DNA from: Pararhizobium gei
Lineage (GTDB): Bacteria; Pseudomonadota; Alphaproteobacteria; Rhizobiales; Rhizobiaceae
Direction of reading: 5' to 3'
Assembly (NCBI RefSeq): GCF_029223885.1
Contig: NZ_CP119409.1
Span: 2,754,001 to 2,818,000 of the forward strand
Length of the DNA stretch: 64,000 bases
A program made the translations under genes and the position numbers. The notes under the pieces were generated by a model that saw only the letters and a list, made by a program, of their open reading frames with translations, had not been told where the DNA came from and searched no databases. Shown piece after piece: positions 19,962 through 28,491 of the stretch (its first letter is position 1; each line of letters begins with the position of its first letter).

Positions 19962-21494
19962 CTATTCCATCCGCACCGTCACGAACCGCAGTTCGCCGGT
20001 GGTGTTGGCGATCATCAGCAAAGCGTTGCGGCGACCATCCCCCTTCAGCTTGTCGATCCTGGCCGAGACATCCTGCGGCGTCTTCATCGCTTCCTGGCCG
20101 ATTTCGACAATCACGTCCCCGACTGCAATCCGTCGCTCCGCCGCAACCGACTGGGGCGCGACCTCCGACACCACGACCCCTTCGACTGTCTCGACGATAC
20201 CATAGCTCTTGCGGGCAGCCGCATCCAGCGGCACAAGCTTCATGCCCAGAACCGAATCGGAGACAGGCAGGGCTGTTGCCGGCGGCGCGACCTCGTCGCC
20301 TCCTTCCGGCGATGGCGTCGTCGGCGCGGCATCTGCCTGCGCCAGTTCCTCGCCGTCCTCGAGCCGGCCGAGCGTCACCTTGACCGTCATCTCCTTGCCA
20401 TCGCGGATGATCACGACATCGACGGCCTTGCCAACCGGGCTTTCGGCAACGGCGCGCGGCAGATCGCGCATCTCCACCACGTCCCGGCCATCGAACCTGA
20501 CGATCACGTCGCCGGTCAGAATTGCTCCGCCATCGACAGGCCCGCCTTTGATAATGCCGGCGATCAGGGCACCTTTCGGTGTCTCCATCTTCAGGCTTTC
20601 GGCGATATCGTCCGTGACGGGCTGTATTCTCACGCCGAGCCAGCCGCGATGCGTCTCGCCGAATTCCCGCAATTGGCCGATGACATTCTGCGCCAGTTCC
20701 GTCGGCACCGAAAAGCCGATGCCGATCGATCCCCCTGTTGGCGAAATGATCGCCGTGTTGATGCCGATGACCTCGCCTTTCATGTTGAAGAGAGGCCCGC
20801 CGGAATTGCCCTTGTTGATGGCCGCATCCGTCTGGATGAAATTGTCATAGGGACCGGCATTGATATTGCGCCCGCGCGCCGAAATGATCCCGACCGTCAC
20901 GGTGCCGCCAAGTCCGAAAGGATTGCCGATTGCCATCACCCAGTCGCCGATCCGCATCTGGCGGGAATCGCCGAAAGGAACCGCCGTCAGCGGGCGTTTC
21001 GGCTCGACCTTGAGCAGCGCAAGATCGGTCTTGGTGTCAGTGCCGATCAGCTTGGCCTTAAGCTTGCTGCCATTGGCAAAATTGACCTCGATATCATCAG
21101 CACCTTCGATGACATGATTGTTCGTGACGATGAAGCCAGTGGGATCGATGACGAAGCCGGATCCCAGTGAATCGACTGTCCGCGGTCGTCCTCCGCCCTC
21201 CCCGGTCTGCCCCTTGAAGAATTCATCGAAGAAATCCTGGAAGGGCGACCCTTCCGGCACCTGCGGCGCCGGCGCCTGGTCGTCGTTTTTCACGTTCTGG
21301 GATGTGGAAATATTGACCACGGCGTCGAGCAAGCCGGCTGCCAGATCGGCTACGGAATCAGGGCCTTGCTGGATCCTTGCCGGTGCCGTCGTCTGGGCGC
21401 GGGCGATGGAAACCATCGGCACGGAATTGACCAGCAAGGCTGCGCCCGTTGTCAGAGCGATGGATCGAAGGAGGAAAGCGCAGTTGAAACCCAT
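19962..21494 (-). CDS. degP: DegP/HtrA-type periplasmic serine protease
   Basis: 510 residues. Signal peptide at about 1-33 ending ...SIARAQ. The trypsin-like domain shows the triad: His in IVTNNHVIEGAD, Asp in DTKTDLALLKVE, Ser in INKGNSGGPLFN. Two PDZ domains follow: the first begins GWLGVRIQPVTDDIAE and the second at SVLGMKLVPLD. A Pro/Glu-rich linker sits between them. It degrades or refolds damaged envelope proteins. CGAGAGGACC upstream supports the start. The hflK-hflC operon lies upstream in the same direction, a frequent order in rhizobia, here interrupted by an ACT-domain gene. Several Deg paralogues exist in rhizobia; which one this is cannot be settled. Confidence 0.94.
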   Translation of the reverse strand: MGFNCAFLLRSIALTTGAALLVNSVPMVSIARAQTTAPARIQQGPDSVADLAAGLLDAVVNISTSQNVKNDDQAPAPQVPEGSPFQDFFDEFFKGQTGEGGGRPRTVDSLGSGFVIDPTGFIVTNNHVIEGADDIEVNFANGSKLKAKLIGTDTKTDLALLKVEPKRPLTAVPFGDSRQMRIGDWVMAIGNPFGLGGTVTVGIISARGRNINAGPYDNFIQTDAAINKGNSGGPLFNMKGEVIGINTAIISPTGGSIGIGFSVPTELAQNVIGQLREFGETHRGWLGVRIQPVTDDIAESLKMETPKGALIAGIIKGGPVDGGAILTGDVIVRFDGRDVVEMRDLPRAVAESPVGKAVDVVIIRDGKEMTVKVTLGRLEDGEELAQADAAPTTPSPEGGDEVAPPATALPVSDSVLGMKLVPLDAAARKSYGIVETVEGVVVSEVAPQSVAAERRIAVGDVIVEIGQEAMKTPQDVSARIDKLKGDGRRNALLMIANTTGELRFVTVRME

Positions 21495-21683
21495 AGGGTC
21501 CTCTCGATTTGGATGGCTCGCCGACAGTGACCAAGTTCGGATCAGCCGAAGCTCTCGCCCCGTCCGCGTCAGGCAGCATCAAGACGCCGACGCAGCTGAC
21601 CTCTCGACAAGATAAGGCGGATTCGGGAGGCGTCCAGTCATCTTTTCCTCAGCAGGTTGTCGATACCCGATCATGCGCCAGGA

Positions 21684-22070
21684 TCAGACCATGATCTCGT
21701 GGCCATGGGCCTTCAGCGCCGCGACGGCCTTGTCGAGGTCCGAGCCTATGATGAAGATATAGTCCGTGCTGAACGTCGAATTAGCAAAAATTCCGACACC
21801 GGCATCCGACAGCGGGTTGAGAACGGAGGCGAGCACGCCTGGCACGTCGAACTTGAAATGCTGTTCGATCCGGAAGCAACGCCATCCGCCGGAGGATTGG
21901 ATCGTGGATGGGATGCGCGCTGCACGGCAGACCAGCGTCATCTCCTCGCGGGAACTGGATACCGCCCAGAAACCGGCGCCGACGAGCCATTCCGGCAGCG
22001 GTGTCCCGATATTGAGCCTGGTAATCGCATATTCTGCGTCCACGAGGCGGATCAGCAATTTATGTGTCAT
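21684..22070 (-). CDS. ACT-domain protein, CASTOR-like
   Basis: 128 residues forming what look like two tandem ACT folds, without an attached enzyme. Recognisable pieces are WAVSSSREEMTLVCRAARIP and the glycine-containing DVPGVLASVLNPLSDAGVGIFANSTFSTDYIFI, followed by ALKAHGHEI. These match the DUF/ACT_7 group related to the regulatory domain of aspartate kinase. Such stand-alone proteins are thought to bind amino acids; the ligand and partner here are unknown. It lies between hflC and degP on the same strand. Confidence 0.82.
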   Translation of the reverse strand: MTHKLLIRLVDAEYAITRLNIGTPLPEWLVGAGFWAVSSSREEMTLVCRAARIPSTIQSSGGWRCFRIEQHFKFDVPGVLASVLNPLSDAGVGIFANSTFSTDYIFIIGSDLDKAVAALKAHGHEIMV

Positions 22071-22184
22071 TGTCTATCCTCAAGCCAGCCAGACACTTGC
22101 CACGCCGGGTGCGATGGACACAAGCCCGGAAAGCCGCAACGGTCAAACCGGAATATGGGGCAAGCATTTTACCAATTCCACCAA

Positions 22185-22214
22185 AACCAAAAGGGCCAGT
22201 GCATGCACCGGCCC
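22185..22214 (-). terminator. terminator after hflC
   Basis: On the minus strand GGGCC-GGTGCATGCACT-GGCCC, with an inner palindrome GTGCATGCAC, is followed by TTTTGGTTTT. It separates hflC from the ACT-domain gene. Confidence 0.65.
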
Positions 22215-22250
22215 CTCGATCACAGGAAATATACATTCCCGTATCACCGC

Positions 22251-23180
22251 TTACTGCGCAGCCGGTATTCCAGCCGTGGGCTGCACGGATGGCGACTTCG
22301 CGGTGCCGTCGGAGCTGTTGAAGTAGCGGAAGAACTCCGAATCTGGCGATAGAACCAGCGTTGTGTCCGGGCTGGCGATTGCCGCGCCATAGGCGGCCAT
22401 CGAGCGGTAGAATTCGAAGAACTGCGGATCACGGGCAAAAGCATCCGCAAACACCTTGGTCCGCTCCGCTTCGCCCTCGCCTCGCAGGATTTCCGAATCA
22501 CGCTGTGCCTCGGCGACGAACTCGACCACCTGGCGATCGGCGATCGCTCGACGACGCTGGCCCTGTTCGTTGCCGCGGGCACGGATCAGTTCGGCTTCCG
22601 CCAAACGCTCGGCCTTCATCCGGTCAAACGTCTGCTGCGACACTTCCTGCGTCAGATCGGTGCGGCGAATCCGGACGTCCTCGATCTGCAGGCCGAGCGA
22701 CTCGGCGTCGGTCTTGAGGTCGGCACGGACTTCCCGCATCATGGACGCACGTTCGTCGGACAATGCCGATTCAAAGCCGCGCAGACCATAAACCCGGCGT
22801 AGCGACGCATCGAGACGGGTGCGCAGGCGCGATTCTGCCGATTCCCGATCCCCGGAAACGGTTTCGCGGAAACGGCGGGCGTCGAAGATCTTGTAGACGA
22901 CGAAGGCGTCAACTTCATAGAATTTGCCGCCAGAAACCTGGACGCGGATATTGTCGAGGTCAAAGCGCAGGGCCTGCTTTTCGACATACTGGACGCGGTC
23001 CGCATCCATGAAACCGAAGGGAAGCTTGAAATAAAGGCCGGGCTCTGTCTTCACGTCGCGGATTTCACCGAAGCGAACCACGACGGCCTGCTGCCGCTGA
23101 TTGACGATGAAGACCGACGAATAGACGACCATCAGCACAAGCGCGAGGCCGATCAGGATGTAAGGAAGACGGTTGTTCAT
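22251..23180 (-). CDS. hflC: HflC, SPFH-domain regulator of FtsH
   Basis: 309 residues. One N-terminal membrane anchor at about 5-25 (ILIGLALVLMVVYSSVFIVNQ) and then a periplasmic SPFH/band 7 domain (QRQQAVVVRFGEIRDVKTEPGLYFKLPF). The helical part, around EVSQQTFDRMKAERLAEAELIRARGNEQGQRRRAIADR, is the coiled-coil that builds the HflKC cage around the FtsH protease. The start codon overlaps the hflK stop by one base (TAATG), so translation is coupled. Confidence 0.95.
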   Translation of the reverse strand: MNNRLPYILIGLALVLMVVYSSVFIVNQRQQAVVVRFGEIRDVKTEPGLYFKLPFGFMDADRVQYVEKQALRFDLDNIRVQVSGGKFYEVDAFVVYKIFDARRFRETVSGDRESAESRLRTRLDASLRRVYGLRGFESALSDERASMMREVRADLKTDAESLGLQIEDVRIRRTDLTQEVSQQTFDRMKAERLAEAELIRARGNEQGQRRRAIADRQVVEFVAEAQRDSEILRGEGEAERTKVFADAFARDPQFFEFYRSMAAYGAAIASPDTTLVLSPDSEFFRYFNSSDGTAKSPSVQPTAGIPAAQ

Positions 23181-24310
23181 TACTGGGCCCCTCCCGACTG
23201 CGCGGGCTTGCCGATTTCATTGAGCGGGAGATAGGGAAGCACGCCCTGACCGTTCTGCTCGTCGAGAATGACCTTCTTCGATTTACCCATCACGTTCTGC
23301 ATGGTTTCCAGATAGAGCCGCTTGCGCGTCACATCCGGCGCCTGGGCATAAGCGTCATAGACGGAGATGAACCGCTGCGCTTCACCCTGTGCTTCCTTGA
23401 CGACCCGGCCCTTGTAGGCGGCGGCCTCTTCGCGGATCTGGGCGGCCTGGCCGCGCGCACGGCCGAGAACCTGGTTCGAGTACTGGTTGGATTCTTCGAC
23501 GAACCGGTCTTCGTCCTGTTCGGCGCGCTGCACCTCGTCGAACGCGTCAGCCACTTCGCGCGGCGGAGCTGCGTCCTCGATCGCCACGGTGTTGACCGAA
23601 ATGCCGGCACCATAAGTGTCCATGGTCGCCTGGATGGTTGTTTTCACATCGGCTGCGATCGCCTGACGGTTGTCGCGGAAAATATCCTGCGCCGGACGAC
23701 GTCCGACAACCTCGCGCATGGCGCTTTCAGCGACCTGCTGCAGCGTCTGGGCCGGGTTCTCGACATTGAACAGATAGGCTTTCGGGTCGGTCACGGAAAA
23801 CAGCACGGAAAACTGGACATTGACGATGTTCTGGTCGCCGGACAGCATCAGGCCTGCCGCCGCCTGGTTGCCGAGACCCGATTTGCTGCCGATATTCTGC
23901 TGCTGCTCAGTGATCTTGACCATCTCGACGGTCTCGAGCGGCCAGAAATGGTAGTGAAGGCCCGGCATGGAAACTTCTTCCTTGGGCTTGCCGAAGCGCA
24001 TCTCCACACCGCGTTCATCCGGCTGGACGGTGTAGATCGAATTGATCAGCACGAAACCGACGAGCAAGAGCCCGATAATCGCAACGACACCGCCGTTGAA
24101 GCCGCCGGGAACGACGCTTTTCAGCTGGTCCTGCCCGCGTCGGAAGATCTCTTCCAGATCCGGCGGCCCGCCATTGCCCCTGCCACCGCCGCCGCCACGC
24201 GGACGGTTCGGCCCCTGGCCCCAGGGACCCTTGTTTCCACCGCCACCGCTGCCACCGCCGCCGCCGCCCCAAGGACCACCACCGCCGCCGTTCTGATTGC
24301 TCCAGGGCAT
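23180..24310 (-). CDS. hflK: HflK, SPFH-domain regulator of FtsH
   Basis: 376 residues. A glycine-rich, cytoplasmic N-terminal tail (residues ~8-50, largely Gly with Pro, Trp and Arg) is typical of HflK. One membrane segment (GVVAIIGLLLVGFVLINSIYTV) is followed by a band 7 domain starting QPDERGVEMRFGKP and a coiled-coil rich in Gln/Ala/Glu (QVLGRARGQAAQIREEAAAYKGRV). With HflC it forms the cage that controls access of substrates to FtsH. The folA-like gene lies upstream in the same direction. Confidence 0.95.
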   Translation of the reverse strand: MPWSNQNGGGGGPWGGGGGGSGGGGNKGPWGQGPNRPRGGGGGRGNGGPPDLEEIFRRGQDQLKSVVPGGFNGGVVAIIGLLLVGFVLINSIYTVQPDERGVEMRFGKPKEEVSMPGLHYHFWPLETVEMVKITEQQQNIGSKSGLGNQAAAGLMLSGDQNIVNVQFSVLFSVTDPKAYLFNVENPAQTLQQVAESAMREVVGRRPAQDIFRDNRQAIAADVKTTIQATMDTYGAGISVNTVAIEDAAPPREVADAFDEVQRAEQDEDRFVEESNQYSNQVLGRARGQAAQIREEAAAYKGRVVKEAQGEAQRFISVYDAYAQAPDVTRKRLYLETMQNVMGKSKKVILDEQNGQGVLPYLPLNEIGKPAQSGGAQ

Positions 24311-24503
24311 TCAAACCTCTTCCACTCAAAAAATTCAGGATCGCCGGCCGCAAAAATCGGCATGCCGCGATGTGTTCCCGTTATAGGTATCTGCAGAACC
24401 GCTTTCAACGCGGCGTATGGAACTTCACCGTAAATCCGCTAAAATAGTTAGCCTTCGTCAGCTTTTGCGCCGGAAGCGCTTTGAGCTCAAGCTTTGAGCA
24501 GGC

Positions 24504-25184
24504 TCAATTTAAGTCAGTGAAAAATTTTAGCTGATTTGGATTCTGGCTATCCAACGCGTCGATTTTCTTTTCATACAACTCAAAGTATTTAAAGAAATCA
24601 GGCTGCCGTCCCATAAACTCCTCTTTCGATTTGTACCGATGGGCCGGTTTACGTCTTTCGTAGCGGGTAACTCGAAACGGATATTGATCGACCTCTGATT
24701 TTGGGTATTCGTCTTCGGTCCCTCGTTTCCATTCAGATTTAGGGCCAACCGCGTCTTTCTCGAAATCAGTTTCAAATTTTGCGTCACCATTAATGTGGCC
24801 ACAAAAAACTTCCGTAAGAAAAACCTGATTTATAAATCGTTCAAAAATTTTATAAATCTGCTCCCCCCCGATGATAAAAAACTCTACGTTTCCAGAAAAA
24901 ATTGAGTCTACATCCGCAAAAAGCAGTGCAGTCTCCGGATCTTTCGCCCATTTTAAGTTGCTGAAATCCGATTTGATCTCAGTTCTGGACAAGACAATAT
25001 TTGTCCTGTTAGGCAACGGTTTACCTATAGACTCCAGCGTCTTACGCCCCATGATTACAGCGTGGCCCTGCGTGCGTTTTTTAAACATTTGCAAATCAGT
25101 ACGCAGATGCCACGGCAATCTGTTCTCAATACCGATTATATTATCCGGATAACTGCGGGCGACAATTGAAGTCGCCGATGGCAT
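24504..25184 (-). CDS. folA: Dihydrofolate reductase, AT-rich, extended and probably acquired
   Basis: Reduces dihydrofolate to tetrahydrofolate, refilling the pool used by ThyA. The DHFR core is complete: SIVARSYPDNIIGIENRLPWHLRTDLQMFKK (Trp and active-site Asp), GRKTLESIGKPLPNRTNIVLSR, FFIIGGEQIYKIF, VFLTEV. It is 226 residues instead of about 165-180; the extra length is a Lys/Asp/Glu-rich stretch before the last strand and a C-terminal tail of about 40 residues. The codon use is plainly AT-rich (one 60-base row, 24841-24900, has only 20 G/C) in a GC-rich neighbourhood, and the flanks are AT-rich too. It occupies the normal folA place upstream of hflK, which suggests replacement of the native gene. 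The start at ATG 25184 fits the family; ATG 25211 is possible. Confidence 0.9.
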   Translation of the reverse strand: MPSATSIVARSYPDNIIGIENRLPWHLRTDLQMFKKRTQGHAVIMGRKTLESIGKPLPNRTNIVLSRTEIKSDFSNLKWAKDPETALLFADVDSIFSGNVEFFIIGGEQIYKIFERFINQVFLTEVFCGHINGDAKFETDFEKDAVGPKSEWKRGTEDEYPKSEVDQYPFRVTRYERRKPAHRYKSKEEFMGRQPDFFKYFELYEKKIDALDSQNPNQLKFFTDLN

Positions 25185-25335
25185 TCTAACCCTGCTCCGC
25201 TTATCATTCATATTTAGATTGCAATCATAGGTTACATTTCACTAGCATTGTCAGTTGGTTATACGCACTGGGACTGACATACAAGTACGATCTCCGTTAT
25301 CTGCATACGTCTACTCAACCTCGCCGGCCCCCCGT

Positions 25336-25941
25336 TCAGTCATGAAAACCATCGGGACGGCTGTCGATTTCGCGGGCGCGGGCAAGCGCCGGGCGCGCGG
25401 TGAGTTCGTGGACATAGCGATCGACACTGACGCTTTCGGGCAGCAGCCTGCGCATCCAGGCAAGCGCGCCGCCAAGCATCACGTCCGCGCCGCTGACCTT
25501 GTCGCCCAGCAGGAAAGGATGACGGTCGAGCGTTGCAACGACATGCGCGCACATGTCCTCATATCCCCTGGCCAGATTGGCATTGTTTTGCGCAAGACCG
25601 CTGAGGAAGGCCGTTCCCATGGGTTCGATCACGCCGGCATAATAGGCGAGCCACGAAAGATAGGCGCCGCGCTCGGGATGACCCAAGGGCCGGCCCATCC
25701 CCGAGTCTGGAAAGAGTTCGGTCAGATACTGAGTGATGGCGGTCGATTCCGTCACCAGTTCGCCGTCGTGCAGCAACGCCGGAACCTGCTTGTGCGGATG
25801 CGGATTGGTCTCGTCCGGCCCACCGGACCCGTCAAACCGGCGGATGGAGACATAGCGCACATTATATTCGGCACCGAGTTCCTCGAGAAGCCAGAGAATT
25901 CGGCCCGACCGCGACTGCGGCGCGTGAAACAATGTCAGCAT
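25336..25941 (-). CDS. Glutathione S-transferase family protein
   Basis: 201 residues. N-terminal thioredoxin-like domain starts MLTLFHAPQSRSGRILWLLEELG, with the Ser-rich glutathione-contact region and the cis-Pro block HKQVPALLHDGELVTESTAITQYL. The all-helical C-terminal domain ends in LLGDKVSGADVMLGGALAWMRR. A strong ribosome-binding site (CGGGAGGATCTG) fixes the start. The electrophile it handles is unknown. It sits between thyA and folA on the same strand; composition is normal, unlike its folA neighbour. Confidence 0.92.
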   Translation of the reverse strand: MLTLFHAPQSRSGRILWLLEELGAEYNVRYVSIRRFDGSGGPDETNPHPHKQVPALLHDGELVTESTAITQYLTELFPDSGMGRPLGHPERGAYLSWLAYYAGVIEPMGTAFLSGLAQNNANLARGYEDMCAHVVATLDRHPFLLGDKVSGADVMLGGALAWMRRLLPESVSVDRYVHELTARPALARAREIDSRPDGFHD

Positions 25942-25989
25942 CAGATCCTCCCGACCGTGAGCCACAGAGGGCCCGAAATGCTCGGCTCG

Positions 25990-26784
25990 CTAGACGGCGA
26001 CCGGAGCCTTGATATGGGCGTCCGCGTCGTAGCCCAACAGTTCGAAATCCTCGAAACGGAAGGAAAATAGATCCTTTACCTCAGGGTTCAAGCGCATTTT
26101 CGGCAGGATTTTCGGCGCCCGCGTCAATTGTTCGCGCACCTGCTCGAAATGATTGCGGTAAATATGCGCGTCTCCGAACGTATGCACGAAATCACCGGGC
26201 TCCAGCCCGCAAACCTGTGCCACCATCAGCGTCAACAAGGCATAGGACGCGATATTGAAGGGTACGCCCAAAAACAGATCGCCGGAGCGCTGGTAAAGCT
26301 GGCACGACAGCTTGCCGTCGGAGACGTAGAATTGAAACAGGCAGTGGCAGGGCGGCAGGGCCATCTCGTTCACCAGCGCCGGATTCCAGGCGGACACGAT
26401 GTGGCGGCGCGAATTTGGGTTGTTTTTAAGTTCCGCCAGCAGGCCGGAGATTTGATCGATATGACGGCCGTCCGGTGCCGGCCAGGAGCGCCACTGGTAA
26501 CCATAAACCGGACCGAGATCGCCGTTCTCGTCGGCCCACTCGTTCCAGATATTGACGCCGTTTTCGCGGAGATAGGCGATGTTGGTATCGCCCTTCAGGA
26601 ACCAGAGCAGTTCGTAAATAATCGATTTCAGATGCAGCTTCTTGGTCGTCAGCACCGGGAAGCCCTCCGACAGATCGAAGCGCATCTGGTATCCGAAGAC
26701 AGAGCGCGTACCCGTGCCCGTGCGGTCGCCGCGGTCGGAACCCGTTTCCATCACATGCGAGAGAAAGTCGAGATACTGTTTCAT
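25990..26784 (-). CDS. thyA: Thymidylate synthase
   Basis: Methylates dUMP to dTMP with methylene-tetrahydrofolate, producing dihydrofolate that the downstream DHFR recycles. 264 residues, exactly the length of E. coli ThyA. Markers: [33 protein letters not shown], the nucleophile cysteine in [13 protein letters not shown], the dUMP-binding [22 protein letters not shown], and THFGD-like [12 protein letters not shown]. Start at MKQYLDFL, preceded by GGCGGATCC. Confidence 0.97.
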   Translation of the reverse strand: MKQYLDFLSHVMETGSDRGDRTGTGTRSVFGYQMRFDLSEGFPVLTTKKLHLKSIIYELLWFLKGDTNIAYLRENGVNIWNEWADENGDLGPVYGYQWRSWPAPDGRHIDQISGLLAELKNNPNSRRHIVSAWNPALVNEMALPPCHCLFQFYVSDGKLSCQLYQRSGDLFLGVPFNIASYALLTLMVAQVCGLEPGDFVHTFGDAHIYRNHFEQVREQLTRAPKILPKMRLNPEVKDLFSFRFEDFELLGYDADAHIKAPVAV

Positions 26785-26944
26785 GGATCCGCCGCCGATT
26801 CGTTTGCAAGGTAAAATAAGAGCTTCGACGCTCCACACCAGCGTCAATTGCACGCAATCCCCAACCGGCGAACGCCGCGCCGCGATGTTCCGCCGGATTT
26901 TTTACCGCGGCCCTTTCCTTGGCCTCATTTAACACTTATATGAC

Positions 26945-27285
26945 TGCTGCTGTCTTCGGGCAGCTATGGCGATAAACAGGCGGTGAAATAAGCCTATTGG
27001 ACCCGGGGGCGGTACCCGGCGCCTCCACCAAAAACCGGCCGGTCGAAATTTGACAGACCGGCTTTTGATGGGGGCGAAATAGGATCGACAAGGGTGTAAA
27101 GATCGACTTTTCGCTCGGCATTGTACCACCGTTATCGGGCTAAAATTGTAGTTGCAAATGACAACTATGCGGAAGCTCGTCTCGCTGCTTAATCGCGGTG
27201 TGACACTTCAAATCAAGTCCTAAGGGGTCGCACTCTTAGGCGGGGTTCGGAGGTACCTGGCAACAGAAACCTCCACTTCTTCCCT
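26945..27285 (+). ncRNA. ssrA: tmRNA, circularly permuted two-piece form
   Basis: The acceptor piece comes first and ends in CCA at 27028-27030, after a T-arm CCGGG-GGCGGTA-CCCGG. The coding piece follows and starts with GGGGGCG at 27070-27076, which pairs all seven positions of the acceptor strand CGCCTCC at 27020-27026. About 40 bases between the two pieces are presumably removed. The tag frame GCA...TAA at 27154-27192 encodes ANDNYAEARLAA, ending in the Leu-Ala-Ala degron. A 3' hairpin (GGAGGT/ACCTCC, 27249-27274) and pseudoknot-like repeats close the coding piece. It rescues stalled ribosomes and tags nascent chains for ClpXP. Outer ends are approximate. Confidence 0.93.
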
Positions 27286-27391
27286 GCCTTGAAATGGTCT
27301 ATACAGGATGAGATTGACTCGTCTGGTGAACATCCGCACGACGAACAGATGCTATTGAAGAGTTGAGTTTCAGAAGAAAGACGGGGATCTT

Positions 27392-27916
27392 ATGGGCCAA
27401 GACCATATCCGCTACGACATTCTCGCGCAGGATGCGCTTCGCAGCGTCATTCGCAAGGTCCTGACCGAAGTCGCAGCAACAGGGTCCCTGCCCGGTGATC
27501 ATCATTTTTTCATTACCTTCCTCACCGGGGCTCCCGGCGTGCGCATTTCCCAGCATCTCAAGGCAAAATATGCCGAACAGATGACGATTGTCGTGCAGCA
27601 CCAGTTCTGGGAACTGAAAGTGACCGAGGCACAGTTCGAAATCGGGCTGTCCTTTTCCGATACGCCGGAAAAGCTCGTTATTCCATTCAACGCGATCCGC
27701 GGATTCTATGATCCCTCCGTCAATTTCGAGCTTGAATTCGATGTGGCGGCGGTGGGCGAGGAAGAAGAGGAAAGCGCAGAGATTACAGCATATCCCATGT
27801 CGCCGGCGGAGCGACCTGTGGAGACAGATATCGACGGTACGGCCAAGCCTGCTGATGAGATCAAGAAGGAAGGCGGCTCGGTGATTTCGCTCGATTCCTT
27901 CCGTAAGAAGAACTGA
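27392..27916 (+). CDS. sspB: ClpXP adaptor protein SspB (alphaproteobacterial type)
   Basis: Binds the tmRNA degradation tag and hands tagged proteins to ClpXP. 174 residues. The folded peptide-binding domain covers about 1-115 (GQDHIRYDILAQDALRSVIRKVL, HHFFITFLTGAPGVRIS, LVIPFNAIRGFYDPSVNFELEF). It is followed by a charged, variable linker, and the last ~15 residues (GSVISLDSFRKKN) form the ClpX-docking tail. It is encoded about 100 bases downstream of tmRNA on the same strand, so substrate tag and adaptor sit together. AGACGGGG precedes the ATG. Confidence 0.94.
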   Translation: MGQDHIRYDILAQDALRSVIRKVLTEVAATGSLPGDHHFFITFLTGAPGVRISQHLKAKYAEQMTIVVQHQFWELKVTEAQFEIGLSFSDTPEKLVIPFNAIRGFYDPSVNFELEFDVAAVGEEEEESAEITAYPMSPAERPVETDIDGTAKPADEIKKEGGSVISLDSFRKKN

Positions 27917-27941
27917 AACGCGTTTCTGGAAGGACGGCAAA

Positions 27942-28148
27942 ATGTCCGGCGACATTGTCAATCTGCGTCAATTCCGCAAGCGGAAGGCCCGCATCGACAA
28001 GGACAAGGCCGCAGACCAGAACCGCATCACTTTCGGCCGGACAAAGGCGGAGAAAACTCTGACCAGCGTGCTGAATGAAAAAGCCTGCAGACTGCACGAG
28101 CAGGGCCGGCGCGAAACATTATCCGGAACGGGCGACGATCAGTCCTGA
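27942..28148 (+). CDS. DUF4169 family protein
   Basis: 68 residues, highly charged. It starts MSGDIVNLRQFRKRKAR, the signature of this short family, and continues with KAADQNRITFGRTKAEKTL. The family occurs next to sspB in many Rhizobiales, with unknown function. Basic residues cluster at the N-terminus, and no membrane or signal segment is present. GGAAGGAC precedes the ATG. It follows sspB by 25 bases, so the two are likely cotranscribed. Confidence 0.85.
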   Translation: MSGDIVNLRQFRKRKARIDKDKAADQNRITFGRTKAEKTLTSVLNEKACRLHEQGRRETLSGTGDDQS

Positions 28149-28250
28149 AGCGAAAAATGGCGATTTTTTTACCTCGCTTTTTCAATGACTTGAGCTGGCC
28201 GGCCGAATCAATTTGGAAACTGTTTGAATCGCTTTCTCAAGGTGCGCCGT

Positions 28251-28466
28251 TTGATCCGAAAGCATTCCGCCACACTGCATGGCCATCGCACCAGTTTCTC
28301 GCTCGAGGAGCCGTTCTGGCTGGAGCTGAAGGCAATTTCACAAAGCCGCGCCATTGCGCTGGCGCAATTGATTGTCGAGATCGACGATGCGCGACCGCCG
28401 GACAGCAATCTGTCGTCGGCCTTGAGGGTGTATGTTCTCGACTGGATAAAGGCTCATCGAGATTGA
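28251..28466 (+). CDS. ribbon-helix-helix domain protein
   Basis: About 71 residues from a TTG start (MIRKHSATL...); TTG 28224 would add nine residues. The basic N-terminal strand KHSATLHGHRTSFSLEEPFWLELKAIS followed by LAQLIVEIDDARPPDSNLSSALRVYVLDWI matches a small RHH group found beside sspB in Rhizobiales. RHH proteins bind DNA as dimers through the beta-strand; the target is unknown. It may belong to the sspB transcript, about 100 bases downstream of the DUF4169 gene. The start codon is uncertain. Confidence 0.8.
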   Translation: MIRKHSATLHGHRTSFSLEEPFWLELKAISQSRAIALAQLIVEIDDARPPDSNLSSALRVYVLDWIKAHRD

Positions 28467-28491
28467 AGGCCTGAGCGGAAGGGGTGGCCCC

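Noticed and set aside
24440..25330. Integron cassette origin for the AT-rich dihydrofolate reductase
   Set aside because: No attC-like imperfect palindrome or integrase was seen around the gene.
26929..27129. A 66-codon open frame on the minus strand
   Set aside because: It is antisense to the tmRNA acceptor and coding pieces, which pair perfectly as tmRNA.
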